From the NCBI RefSeq assembly GCF_900604945.1, contig NZ_UWPB01000002.1, positions 806,001-870,000 on the forward strand: a DNA stretch of 64,000 nucleotides. Reading direction: 5' to 3'. This stretch comes from Ruminococcus sp. Marseille-P6503 (GTDB lineage: Bacteria > Bacillota > Clostridia > Oscillospirales > Ruminococcaceae). Shown here piece by piece: positions 32,472 through 44,424 of this stretch. Under the pieces are notes generated by a model. It worked only from the letters and a program-made list of their open reading frames with translations, did not search any database and was not told the origin of the DNA. Both the position numbers and the translations under genes were made by a program. The stretch's first letter is position 1. Every line of letters starts with the position of its first letter.

Positions 32472-33320
32472 ATGATAAAGCTGTGCGAGTTTATAGGGGA
32501 ACTGGTCGCTGATATCGCGGACGCCAGAAAGATTGCCGATTCAAATTCCGTCGCTCTCAGTCAAAGCTATCATGCGGATCCTTTTCTGAAAGGTATGCCT
32601 GTTCCGCATTATACGATCGACGAGGCGGAGGTAAAGGTTCCGGTTTCAGTTTCGGGAGTGGTGTCAAACAGCAGGAACAAGGCTATTATGCAGTCGCTTA
32701 TTGTCAGCGCCGTAAAGCTGAAGCTTCCTCAGCTGTTGAACAATCAGCTGAAAAGCGCCTATGTAAAAAAGCAGAAGAAGCTTGAAAAGCTCAGGGAGGA
32801 AAAGCAGAGGGCGTCTGCGGCGGCAGACAATATTCAGGAGCCGGCGGGTGTTCAGCCCTTGGAGGAGAATGCTGCGGCAATAAGCGACGAGCTGCAGAAA
32901 AAGTATGCCGAATCGTCGGACAACATAGCAAGGGCTGTTGCCGAGCCTATGAATTCGTTCCTGGAAACGGCGAATTTTGAGATAATTAAGCTGCTTGATA
33001 TAAAGGACAAGTTCGTTTCGCTGCTGAAGCTGGCGGTTAGAGAGGAGTTTCAGAGCTATGCCCCGGAGGATCAGCCTGTCGGCGAGGACGATCTGGACGA
33101 ATTTACTCTGCAAACAGGCACCGCGATGTTTTTTGAGTTCAAGCAGATGTCTGAAAACGACAAGGGCGTATTTGTCGAGCCCAATACCGGAAAAATGAAC
33201 GAATACGGCAGCAAGGATAATCTTATGTATATAACCTTGAAAATAAGGGAGCAGGACCTTGATCTGATAGTGGAGGATTCCTCTGGCAGCAGCACTCAGA
33301 GGTTTCTGTCTCTCAATTAG
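32472..33320 (+). CDS. second DUF2589-like protein
   Basis: 282 residues from the ATG at 32472, placed after AAAGGCGGTGG; the frame also opens 39 bp earlier. The N-terminus KLCEFIGELVADIADARKIADSNSVALSQSYHADPFLKGMPVPHYTI has the conserved 'PVPHYxIxEAEVKVPV' style seen in DUF2589-linked proteins. A long charged helix (KKQKKLEKLREEKQRASAAADN) follows. Likely partner of the preceding DUF2589 protein; role unknown. Confidence 0.65.
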   Translation: MIKLCEFIGELVADIADARKIADSNSVALSQSYHADPFLKGMPVPHYTIDEAEVKVPVSVSGVVSNSRNKAIMQSLIVSAVKLKLPQLLNNQLKSAYVKKQKKLEKLREEKQRASAAADNIQEPAGVQPLEENAAAISDELQKKYAESSDNIARAVAEPMNSFLETANFEIIKLLDIKDKFVSLLKLAVREEFQSYAPEDQPVGEDDLDEFTLQTGTAMFFEFKQMSENDKGVFVEPNTGKMNEYGSKDNLMYITLKIREQDLDLIVEDSSGSSTQRFLSLN

Positions 33321-33384
33321 GCGATGTATATGCGGAATTTATACTGCTGTCATTTTAAAGTTGTGAAAAGGAGGGAACAGAATT

Positions 33385-33957
33385 ATGGTGCTTATACCGG
33401 TCATGGAAAGCTTTGACGGTATACTGTCCGATATGACGGCGCTCATCGGAAAGCTGGAAAAAAATTCAGGAGATTTTTTCAACGAAAGCGTAGCGTTTGT
33501 AAGAAGGCTTGAAAATACAGCCGAAAATTACAGACTTCCTATCGCCGGTGAGCTGGCTGTCATAAGGGGAAAGCTGCTATGCGGAGATGAAGAAGCTTTG
33601 GATACGGCAATGTATCAGAGCAGAAAGGAGCGCAGGAATCAGAAGCAGAGGTTTATTCTAAGACAATTGGAGCAGGCTTATTCCTGCGTACAGAAATATT
33701 TTTCAGCAGGGCGCAGGCTTTTTACGGAGTGCGAGGGCATGACTTGTCAGGTCATCGTCAGACTTATTTCAAAGGGATTGCTTAAAAAGCAGGATCCGTC
33801 GGAGCTTTCCGGCGCTCTGCTTATGAAAATGGCGTCGGCCGACCCTGAGCTTGAACCGGCGCTGACTCATATAAAGGGTATGGTCGGAGCCGTAAATGCA
33901 AATATAATATTTGAAAAAACAATGTCCCATGCGGGAGTATACGAAAAGGAGAATTAA
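33385..33957 (+). CDS. hypothetical helical protein
   Basis: 190 residues, nearly all alpha-helical by composition, beginning MVLIPVMESFDGILSDMTALIGKLEK. The ATG follows AAAAGGAGGG. The next gene starts one base after its stop. No family recognised. Part of the DUF2589 operon. Confidence 0.65.
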   Translation: MVLIPVMESFDGILSDMTALIGKLEKNSGDFFNESVAFVRRLENTAENYRLPIAGELAVIRGKLLCGDEEALDTAMYQSRKERRNQKQRFILRQLEQAYSCVQKYFSAGRRLFTECEGMTCQVIVRLISKGLLKKQDPSELSGALLMKMASADPELEPALTHIKGMVGAVNANIIFEKTMSHAGVYEKEN

Positions 33958-33958
33958 A

Positions 33959-34921
33959 ATGAAATATATTTTTTTACCGTTTTTAAATAATAGTGAAGGC
34001 AAGAATTGGCGTTCTTCGCTTGAGGAAAGCTTCAAGGAAAATGAAGGTAAGTCATTGACTGATGAGATCAACAATATTCGTCAAGAAAATGGGCTTAAGC
34101 TGAACAACAAGGAGGAATATATCGAAAAGCTTCACGCCAAGAAATCCGCCAGACAAATCATATGGCTGGACAAACTTGCTGCTGAAACAGAGCGCGTTTT
34201 CAGGTTGGAATGTGAAAAGCTTACCGGCGATAAGCTTGATTCGAAAAAAACAACAGTCATAGCCGCTCTGCCTGAATTTTTCTGGTATGATATCAATGAT
34301 AACGACAAACACAAAACTGATATTATAAATTATCATAAGCCTATTTATGCCGCAAATCTGATCAATTATCTGTTGGGTAACAAAAATCCGCTTGTAAAGC
34401 TAACGGCAGATTACCCTAATCTTATCTTTTTTGCTGGAACGGCAATGTGGAAATATCTTGATCCTGAAAATAAAGAAGATATTTACAATACGCTTATGAT
34501 CTTTGGTGGCGGAAAGCTTTTGAAAGTATGGACAAAGGTGAACATTTCCACTATTGACGGCTTTTGTGATCTAAGCCAAAGCAAGGTCATGAAAGATAAA
34601 ATCGGATATGGTACCACAAATGGCATTCCGGCGGTGAGCTTTAACGGCAAGACTTTTGTTTTCGATATATGTCTGGACTTTTCGATAGAGCCGGGTGAAT
34701 CGCCTTTGTCGAGCAAGCTGTTCAGCGGAAATTCGGACGTAAATCTGCTTATATCGTCAGGTATGCCTGTTGACAGCGCTAAGCTTAGCTTGATGAGTTC
34801 TCCGCTTTTGTTCAGATGTGACGGAAACGGTTCCGACAATGCTTACGCTGAGATAAGGGATAAATCGGGAACGGTAAATATACGTCCAACATCCATTGGT
34901 TGTCTTGAAATCAATATGTAA
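33959..34921 (+). CDS. nitrilase-fold-like protein
   Basis: 320 residues from the ATG at 33959, whose ribosome site AAAAGGAG lies in the previous gene. The sequence shows ALPEFFWYD (Glu106), VWTKVNIS (Lys193) and FVFDICLDFS (Cys238). These match order and spacing of the Glu-Lys-Cys triad of carbon-nitrogen hydrolases. FFAGTAMW and NTLMIFGGGKLLKVWTK also resemble the fold. Such enzymes cut C-N bonds, for example in amides. A role in making or cutting a cell-wall or signal molecule is possible. Assignment is by motif reading only. Confidence 0.6.
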   Translation: MKYIFLPFLNNSEGKNWRSSLEESFKENEGKSLTDEINNIRQENGLKLNNKEEYIEKLHAKKSARQIIWLDKLAAETERVFRLECEKLTGDKLDSKKTTVIAALPEFFWYDINDNDKHKTDIINYHKPIYAANLINYLLGNKNPLVKLTADYPNLIFFAGTAMWKYLDPENKEDIYNTLMIFGGGKLLKVWTKVNISTIDGFCDLSQSKVMKDKIGYGTTNGIPAVSFNGKTFVFDICLDFSIEPGESPLSSKLFSGNSDVNLLISSGMPVDSAKLSLMSSPLLFRCDGNGSDNAYAEIRDKSGTVNIRPTSIGCLEINM

Positions 34922-34936
34922 GAAGGTGATTAAGCT

Positions 34937-35539
34937 ATGGGAATGGAATCATATTTAGGAAAACGTCTCGGCAATTTCAATTCGTCTTTCTATAACGACG
35001 GCATAAGAGGACAATGCGTATGGTATGTGAGGGGCAGAGCCAAAGAAAAGGCGGGCGTTGATACCGGGATCAGGGGAGACGCCAAGACATGGTACTCTCA
35101 GGCGAAGCATAAGGGAAAGGAGCTGAGAAGCGACAGCATAGCCTGCTTCGGCGGAGGGTCGTTCGGTCATGTTATTTACATAGAGCTGGTGGAAAACGGA
35201 TGGGTTTATTACACCGAAGCGAACGCCAATGCGGATAATACGCTTTCGTCAGACGACGGGCTTCTGAAAAGGTCAACGGTATCGCAATTTTACGCGCGTA
35301 AGGGTTATCAGGGCTGTATATATCTTATGGACTATAAAAGCAGGAAAAAGGGAGAGGCCGCGGCTTCCGCCAATCTTCATTACAGAAAATCGCCCGGAGG
35401 TGAAATTGCAGGCACTTTGCCGCGCGGAAGCAGGGTGACCTTTGCGGACGATTCAAGAAAAAAAGCCGGAGGGTATACGTGGAGAAAAATTCTTGTAAAC
35501 GGTAAAGTCTATTATGCCGCGGAAGAATATCTTGTATAA
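34937..35539 (+). CDS. CHAP-domain amidase/peptidase with SH3 domain
   Basis: 200 residues. The N-terminal CHAP domain has catalytic Cys27 (IRGQCVWYVRGRA) and His78 (SFGHVIYIE). Residues about 145-200 form a bacterial SH3 repeat (ANLHYRKSPGGEIAGTLPRGSRVTF). It would cut peptidoglycan. No signal peptide is visible, which suggests export by another route or release by lysis, as with phage lysins. The last regular gene of the phase-variable operon. Confidence 0.85.
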   Translation: MGMESYLGKRLGNFNSSFYNDGIRGQCVWYVRGRAKEKAGVDTGIRGDAKTWYSQAKHKGKELRSDSIACFGGGSFGHVIYIELVENGWVYYTEANANADNTLSSDDGLLKRSTVSQFYARKGYQGCIYLMDYKSRKKGEAAASANLHYRKSPGGEIAGTLPRGSRVTFADDSRKKAGGYTWRKILVNGKVYYAAEEYLV

Positions 35540-35936
35540 AACGGCGGTAACTACGGTGATCGTGAGTTTATACAGCTCGTCTGACAGAAAAAATAAGCTG
35601 ATTATTTACGGAGCAGTCAGAAGTGAACGGAAATGCGGAAATTCAAAGCTTGCGCGTTACACTATAGTTTTGCAGGGCTTCAGTCTTGAAGATACAAGAA
35701 GAAAGCTGGTTTGTGAGGGCAGGCTTCTTGAAAGCTGTCCGGAGCATTATTTTCTGGAGAGGTTTGATCGGATAAAGCTGAATGACGGCAGACCGATTAA
35801 AGCATATGATATACGGGCGGCGCTTTATCCACCTGACAATGCTGCGGGAGCGCCGGCAATGCTGGCGCTCAGCTATTATAAAAAGTCGCTGGGTACGGCT
35901 TTATTCCGCATTATGAATCAGCCGAAGGCAAAATAA
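35514..35936 (+). CDS. hypothetical protein, end of operon
   Basis: The frame of 140 residues overlaps the CHAP gene by 26 bp. An inner GTG at about 35553, after GGCGGTAACTACG, may be the true start (127 residues). The product is basic with a beta pattern (NKLIIYGAVRSERKCGNSKLARYTIVLQGFSLEDTRRKLV). No family recognised. A terminator follows. Confidence 0.55.
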   Translation: MPRKNILYKTAVTTVIVSLYSSSDRKNKLIIYGAVRSERKCGNSKLARYTIVLQGFSLEDTRRKLVCEGRLLESCPEHYFLERFDRIKLNDGRPIKAYDIRAALYPPDNAAGAPAMLALSYYKKSLGTALFRIMNQPKAK

Positions 35937-35967
35937 TAAAACTGCCCTGAAGGGCTTAAACAACAAG

Positions 35968-36018
35968 GACTGTTTCTGCGAGACCCGTTTACGGCGGCAG
36001 AAACAGTCTTTTATTTTT
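35968..36018 (+). terminator. terminator of the DUF2589 operon
   Basis: GACTGTTTCTGC (35968-35979) pairs with GCAGAAACAGTC (35997-36008), 12 bp without mismatch, followed by TTTTATTTTTT. A strong rho-independent terminator closing the operon. Confidence 0.9.
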
Positions 36019-36051
36019 TATTACGTTAAGCTTAATATACTACTTAATATG

Positions 36052-36366
36052 CTAAAGATCCTGGAGGTCTGCCATAGGAATGTCATTTTCAAGGTTGTCC
36101 CTTGCAAGGTCGTTGTCAATTGCTGAATACACATCGGAAATGGGTTTGTCCGCATCGTCTGAAATAAGAGCTGAAGCTTCGTTTGTATTCGAGGAAAACG
36201 GACGGGTATGGTAAACCTTCTGAGAGGGAGCTTCAGTGCCTGCGATAATGGGATTGACATGGGATTTTCCGTGCTTTGCCTTACCCTGTATCTCCGGAAC
36301 CTCCGGAGCTTTTTTCTTTTTGGGAATGTCCGTGATTTCCGGACGCTTCATTCCTTGTTTAGACAT
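36052..36366 (-). CDS. hypothetical small hydrophilic protein
   Basis: 104 residues from the ATG at 36366; a GTG five codons earlier is possible. The product has no membrane segment and a Lys/Pro-rich beginning (KRPEITDIPKKKKAPEVPEIQGKAKHG), then Ser/Asp-rich sequence. It looks unstructured. No family recognised. Divergent from tyrA. Confidence 0.5.
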   Translation of the reverse strand: MSKQGMKRPEITDIPKKKKAPEVPEIQGKAKHGKSHVNPIIAGTEAPSQKVYHTRPFSSNTNEASALISDDADKPISDVYSAIDNDLARDNLENDIPMADLQDL

Positions 36367-36542
36367 ATAGATAGCGCGCACTCGGCGGCTGACGCTGCCG
36401 CGCGCAAAGCCTCCTTTCGTTTTTTTGGACGGTTATTCTTTATCGTCTGTAAATATTCTTTCCGTCTGCGGCGCCGAATATTCTACGAAGTTCAGCATTC
36501 CTGTCACAACAGAATTTATAATTGCAGCAGATATTTTTATGC

Positions 36543-36571
36543 TTGACATTTACATGAAACGGTGATATAAT
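36543..36571 (+). promoter_or_regulatory. tyrA promoter
   Basis: TTGACA (36543-36548), 17 bp, TATAAT (36566-36571), full consensus. The base triplet before the -10 is TGA. Confidence 0.85.
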
Positions 36572-36614
36572 TTAATAAGTAAAAGCATAAAAGCATTAAA
36601 GCGGAGGCGTTGAT

Positions 36615-37460
36615 ATGAAAATCGGAATAGTCGGGCTGGGACTTATAGGCGGCTCGCTTGCAAAGGCGATAAAGAAAAATACGGACGAAATATGCTATGG
36701 GCTCGATATAAACAGAACCACGATAGCGGCGGCGCTGTCGCAGGAGGCTATCGACGGTGAAATTGATCTGGACGGTCTTGAACGGTGCGATATAGTGATG
36801 ATATGCCTGTACCCGCAGCAGACGATAGATTTTATCAATGAAAACAAACAGCGTTTTAAAAAAGGCGGAATAGTAATAGATACCTGCGGAGTCAAGGGTA
36901 CGATAGTCGCCGCGGCTGAAAAGGTTCTGGCTGATGAGGGAGTACGCTTTCTTGGCTGTCATCCCATGGCAGGCAGGGAATTTTCGGGCTTTGCATATTC
37001 GGTAGACAATCTTTTTGAAAAAGCAAGCTTTATTATGACGCCTACGGATAATACTCCTATGTCTGCGGTAAAGGAGATATCAAAGCTTGCGTATAATATA
37101 GGCTTTGCAAAATGCGTCGTATCTTCGCCTGAGGAACACGACGAGGTGATCGCTTTCACCTCGCAGCTTGCTCATGTGGTTTCAAGCGCGTATATAAAAA
37201 GCCCTAGTCTTATGAAGCAGGCGGGCTTTTCAGCCGGCAGCTTTAAGGATCTGACCCGTGTGGCTAAGCTTAACGAGGATATGTGGACTACGCTTTTTAT
37301 AATGAATAAAAAACCTTTGGTTTCGGAGATTTCCCATATAATAAAATGTCTTGAGGATTATCGGGACGCTATAGACGGAGAAGATTACCAGCGGCTTAGC
37401 AGTCTGTTAAAAGAAGGAAGAGAGCTTAAAGAGATCAGCAACGCCGCCCAAAGACAGTAA
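36615..37460 (+). CDS. tyrA: prephenate dehydrogenase
   Basis: 281 residues. N-terminal NAD-binding motif GLGLIGGSLAKAI (7-19), then GCHPMAGREFSGF with the conserved HPMAG, and EEHDEVIAFTSQLAHVVSSA. It makes 4-hydroxyphenylpyruvate for tyrosine. Start behind AAAGCGGAGGCG. Stands alone with its own promoter and terminator; no ACT domain at the end. Confidence 0.93.
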   Translation: MKIGIVGLGLIGGSLAKAIKKNTDEICYGLDINRTTIAAALSQEAIDGEIDLDGLERCDIVMICLYPQQTIDFINENKQRFKKGGIVIDTCGVKGTIVAAAEKVLADEGVRFLGCHPMAGREFSGFAYSVDNLFEKASFIMTPTDNTPMSAVKEISKLAYNIGFAKCVVSSPEEHDEVIAFTSQLAHVVSSAYIKSPSLMKQAGFSAGSFKDLTRVAKLNEDMWTTLFIMNKKPLVSEISHIIKCLEDYRDAIDGEDYQRLSSLLKEGRELKEISNAAQRQ

Positions 37461-37503
37461 AACAGATTATGCTTGTATTTTATCTGTAAATTATATGAAA
37501 TTT

Positions 37504-37547
37504 AAAGCCGCAGTTCGGATTTTATGTCAGAGGCGGCTTTGTTTTTT
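37504..37547 (+). terminator. tyrA terminator
   Basis: AAAGCCGC (37504-37511) pairs with GCGGCTTT (37533-37540), followed by GTTTTTT. Confidence 0.8.
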
Positions 37548-37623
37548 GTCATCCACAGAATCCAGCGCAGACGCAGACAGTTTACGCAGCTGCATAAATA
37601 TGGCTTTTATCATGCGTTGTTGC

Positions 37624-37652
37624 TTGACATAGGCTGACGCTTGTGATAAAAT
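37624..37652 (+). promoter_or_regulatory. promoter of the sigma factor gene
   Basis: TTGACA (37624-37629), 17 bp, TAAAAT (37647-37652), again with TGA before the -10. Confidence 0.75.
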
Positions 37653-37714
37653 ATAAAATGTATTTCAGTATGGTATTCGGACGTTATTGTTAAGGCAGGA
37701 GGAAAAGAGGAAGA

Positions 37715-38245
37715 ATGCTTGGATCATATCTTGTCCTTATTGACAGTGAAGATGATAAAAAAGCTTTTGAGTCTTTTTATGAGGAAAACTGCGGCAAAAT
37801 GTTTGCCGTTGCCTACAACATATGCCGCAACAGTTCGCTTTCCGAGGACGCTGTAGCAGATGCTTTCCTGGGAATCGCAAGGACTTTTTCTACTTTCAGC
37901 AAGCTTAATGAGGAGGATAAGATACCGTATCTCATAAGAGCAGTGAAAAATTCAGCTTTAAATGTTGCAAAACGGGAAAGCAGCAGCAGTCAGCATACCT
38001 CATTGGAGATGATCATTCCCGATGACGAGCCTTTCGTCGATTTTTTTGAACAGGCTGACTTCAACGAGCTGGTAAATGCGATCAAAGCCCTTGACGAAAG
38101 ATATAAGACCGCGCTGACCTATAAGGTATACTATAATATGTCTATAGATGAGATCGCCGCGGTCATGTGCGTTTCAAAGCGCACGGTTTCATATTATCTT
38201 AAAAAAGCCAGAGAAGAGATTTCAGAAAATATAGGCTCAGTGTAA
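37715..38245 (+). CDS. small sigma-70 family factor
   Basis: 176 residues. Region 2 is seen at FESFYEENCGKMFAVAYNICRNSSLSEDAVADAFLGIAR. Region 4 is seen at LDERYKTALTYKVYYNMSIDEIAAVMCVSKRTVSYYLKKAREEI, an HTH. Length and layout fit the ECF-type group. No anti-sigma gene or membrane sensor lies nearby; the next features are the rRNA promoters, 90 bp on. What it controls is not evident. Possible alternative: an RNA polymerase regulator of competence type. Confidence 0.82.
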   Translation: MLGSYLVLIDSEDDKKAFESFYEENCGKMFAVAYNICRNSSLSEDAVADAFLGIARTFSTFSKLNEEDKIPYLIRAVKNSALNVAKRESSSSQHTSLEMIIPDDEPFVDFFEQADFNELVNAIKALDERYKTALTYKVYYNMSIDEIAAVMCVSKRTVSYYLKKAREEISENIGSV

Positions 38246-38335
38246 TAGAGTGCGTAAGCTTTGTGCAATATCAACAGGTTTTAAAGGATAACGAGTGCTG
38301 AAATTATGCACAACACCAAAAAGAGCAAAAAGGGA

Positions 38336-38364
38336 TTGACAAGAAAAGAAAAGGGTGATAAAAT
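38336..38364 (+). promoter_or_regulatory. rRNA operon promoter P1
   Basis: TTGACA (38336-38341), 17 bp, TAAAAT (38359-38364). Confidence 0.8.
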
Positions 38365-38433
38365 AAATAAGCTGTCTCAAAGAGCGAAAGCGGAGGCAGT
38401 ATACGGAGGCAGAAAAAAGATTAAAAAAAGGTC

Positions 38434-38462
38434 TTGACAAGAGCCGCCGGAAGTGATATAAT
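38434..38462 (+). promoter_or_regulatory. rRNA operon promoter P2
   Basis: TTGACA (38434-38439), 17 bp, TATAAT (38457-38462). It lies 98 bp after P1; both are followed by an AGCTGTC word and a GC-rich stretch. Confidence 0.85.
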
Positions 38463-38508
38463 AAACGAGCTGTCCCGAAAGCGAGAGCTAAGGGGGGATA
38501 GCGGTAAG

Positions 38509-38532
38509 GCATCTTGAAAATTGAATAACAAC
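38509..38532 (+). other. 5' arm of the 16S rRNA processing stem
   Basis: GCATCTTGAAAATTGAATAA and the next four bases pair with 40267-40290 downstream of 16S, with a single internal mismatch. This is the long stem cut by RNase III when 16S is released. Confidence 0.75.
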
Positions 38533-38687
38533 GAAGACGAAGAAGAAACCCTTGGAGATTCCAGAAGAGAGAGAAAGTACTTGGAAGGAATTAAGAAGTC
38601 AAGTAGAAGACGAAAAAAACTACGACAGTCAGTGAGGAACTGAAACAGGAAGAGATATTAGATACAGGGATGTATATAATATACAAC

Positions 38688-40207
<1,520 letters not shown>

Positions 40208-40350
40208 AGTAAGGCTGAATAAAAAGCAGCAGACTCCGGTCAGACAAGGGAAGAAACAGAAGCAGAGTTGTTATTCAATTTTGAAGATGTCTGAAAAGGC
40301 ATCTTAAAAAAGGAATAGAGCATAAGAACGGAACCTAAGCCCTTGGATCT

Positions 40351-40426
40351 GGGGGTGTAGCTCAGCTGGGAGAGCACCTGCCTTGCACGCAGGGGGTCAG
40401 GAGTTCGATCCTCCTCATCTCCACCA
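40351..40426 (+). tRNA. tRNA-Ala (anticodon TGC)
   Basis: 76 bases with encoded CCA. Acceptor GGGGGTG/CATCTCC with G-U pairs, D-arm GCTCAGCTGGGAGAGC, anticodon arm CTGCCTTGCACGCAG, T-arm with GTTCGATC. Lies in the 16S-23S spacer. Confidence 0.96.
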
Positions 40427-40502
40427 ACAAGAGTTTAGGAGGAAGAACAACCGTAGCACACATGATGAAGCGTAGTCTTCACCGGAACTGAAAGGAAGTT
40501 TC

Positions 40503-40579
<77 letters not shown>

Positions 40580-40691
40580 GTTAATTGGAGAACAATTAAC
40601 GAACAAAGAAAAATACCGGTTTCGCGAAAGCGAAATTGATGAAATAATTCATCAAAGGGATTTTTCAAGCTCTTGCTGCGCAAGAGCTTTG

Positions 40692-40713
40692 GCAGCTTGA
40701 AAATTGAATAATG
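40692..40713 (+). other. 5' arm of the 23S rRNA processing stem
   Basis: GCAGCTTGAAAATTGAATAA and the following two bases pair with 43719-43740 behind 23S, one mismatch. It shares its inner part (CTTGAAAATTGAATAA) with the 16S stem, so both stems use the same sequence. Confidence 0.75.
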
Positions 40714-40843
40714 AAGAAAAGTAATGCAAATGAGGAAAAACGACAAATTAATCGAAAGAGATTAAGAGTCGGGTAAATCAAGAGAGATCTTGAGAAACCT
40801 ACAATTAGCGAAAAGCAAGAAGAGGAAAAGACATAATTCAAAT

Positions 40844-43679
<2,836 letters not shown>

Positions 43680-43754
43680 TATTATGTCAATCCCTCCCCT
43701 CTGACGCCTTACTTTATCCATTATTCAATTTTGAAGCTGTCATGCTTCACTATA

Positions 43755-43869
43755 GCCGGTGATGATTGAGATGAGGTCCCACCTGTTCCCTTGCCGAACA
43801 CAGAAGTTAAGCTCATCTTCGCCAACGATACTTGGCTGGGTACGGCCCGGTAAAATAGGTCTTGCCGGC
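43755..43869 (+). rRNA. rrf: 5S ribosomal RNA
   Basis: About 115 bases, with terminal GCCGGTGATG / TCTTGCCGGC pairing and the internal CCGAACACAGAAGTTAAG. Follows 23S by 75 bp. Confidence 0.95.
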
Positions 43870-43880
43870 TCTTTTAAAAA

Positions 43881-43913
43881 GAATAGAGAAAGTGTTCTTC
43901 ACTTTCTCTATTC
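43881..43913 (+). terminator. rRNA operon hairpin
   Basis: GAATAGAGAAAGTG (43881-43894) pairs perfectly with CACTTTCTCTATTC (43900-43913), loop TTCTT. It follows 5S by 11 bp. Without a T run it may be a processing site or an intrinsic terminator of the T-poor type. Confidence 0.6.
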
Positions 43914-43920
43914 ATTATAT

Positions 43921-43986
43921 TCCTCAATAGCTCAGTCGGTAGAGCGAGTGTAAGAGATTTACACCGGAAAGACTGAGCCAAGAGGT
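43921..43986 (+). pseudogene. tRNA-Asn-derived remnant folded as a hairpin
   Basis: TCCTC..TAGCTCAGTCGGTAGAGC repeats the first 26 bases of the tRNA-Asn at 44041 and even part of its upstream sequence. After that the similarity ends: no anticodon loop, T-arm or CCA. The rest pairs instead: GCTCAGTC (43930-43937) with GACTGAGC (43973-43980), and GTGTAA with TTACAC. It is not a working tRNA. Confidence 0.65.
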
Positions 43987-44040
43987 GAACAAATTTACCG
44001 TTTCACAATGCTAAGAAAGCATAAAGAAATGGTAATATAT

Positions 44041-44116
44041 TCCTCCTTAGCTCAGTCGGTAGAGCATGCGGCTGTTAACCGCAGGGTCGTTGGTTCGAGT
44101 CCAACAGGGGGAGCCA
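44041..44116 (+). tRNA. tRNA-Asn (anticodon GTT)
   Basis: 76 bases with encoded CCA. Acceptor TCCTCCT/AGGGGGA, anticodon arm GCGGCTGTTAACCGC, T-arm GTTGGTTCGAGTCCAAC. It is directly before the ICE genes, so its 3' end may be the ICE attachment site. The second copy of the attachment site would lie outside the window. Confidence 0.96.
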
Positions 44117-44118
44117 GT

Positions 44119-44155
44119 AAAGTCCCGTAAACACGACGTTTACGGGACTTTTTCT
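44119..44155 (+). terminator. terminator after tRNA-Asn
   Basis: AAAGTCCCGTAAA (44119-44131) pairs with TTTACGGGACTTT (44139-44151), loop CACGACG, then TTCT. It ends the rRNA/tRNA transcript. Confidence 0.9.
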
Positions 44156-44291
44156 ATTTTCAGTGGGTGCTGACTTCAGGTACCGTCCATTGTTAATTCT
44201 TAACAAAATATATCTTTTCGTATTGTGCAAATATCATAAATCAGTTGCTTGCAGATCATTTACTGTAAACCTAAAAAATAATAATTTATAT

Positions 44292-44350
44292 AAAGACTGT
44301 TTTGTCTGTTGTCACGAAAAATGTGGCAATGAACAAAGCGGTCTTTTTTT
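44292..44350 (+). terminator. long leader hairpin with T run before the ICE operon
   Basis: AAAGACTGTTTTGT (44292-44305) pairs with ACAAAGCGGTCTTT (44333-44346) using two G-U pairs; an inner stem TTGTCAC / GTGGCAA stacks on it. Seven T's follow. It lies 75 bp before the first ICE gene and could be a terminator or an attenuator. The rest of the gap 44156-44424 shows no gene. Confidence 0.7.
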
Positions 44351-44424
44351 ATTTCTCAAGGAAGGACGTGATTCCAATGTGGTTTTAAAGTTTGATGATG
44401 AAATCTAAAAAGGAGAAAATGAAA

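Noticed and set aside
44163-44408. 81-codon frame before the ICE operon
   Set aside because: No ribosome site, odd composition, and it covers the leader hairpin.
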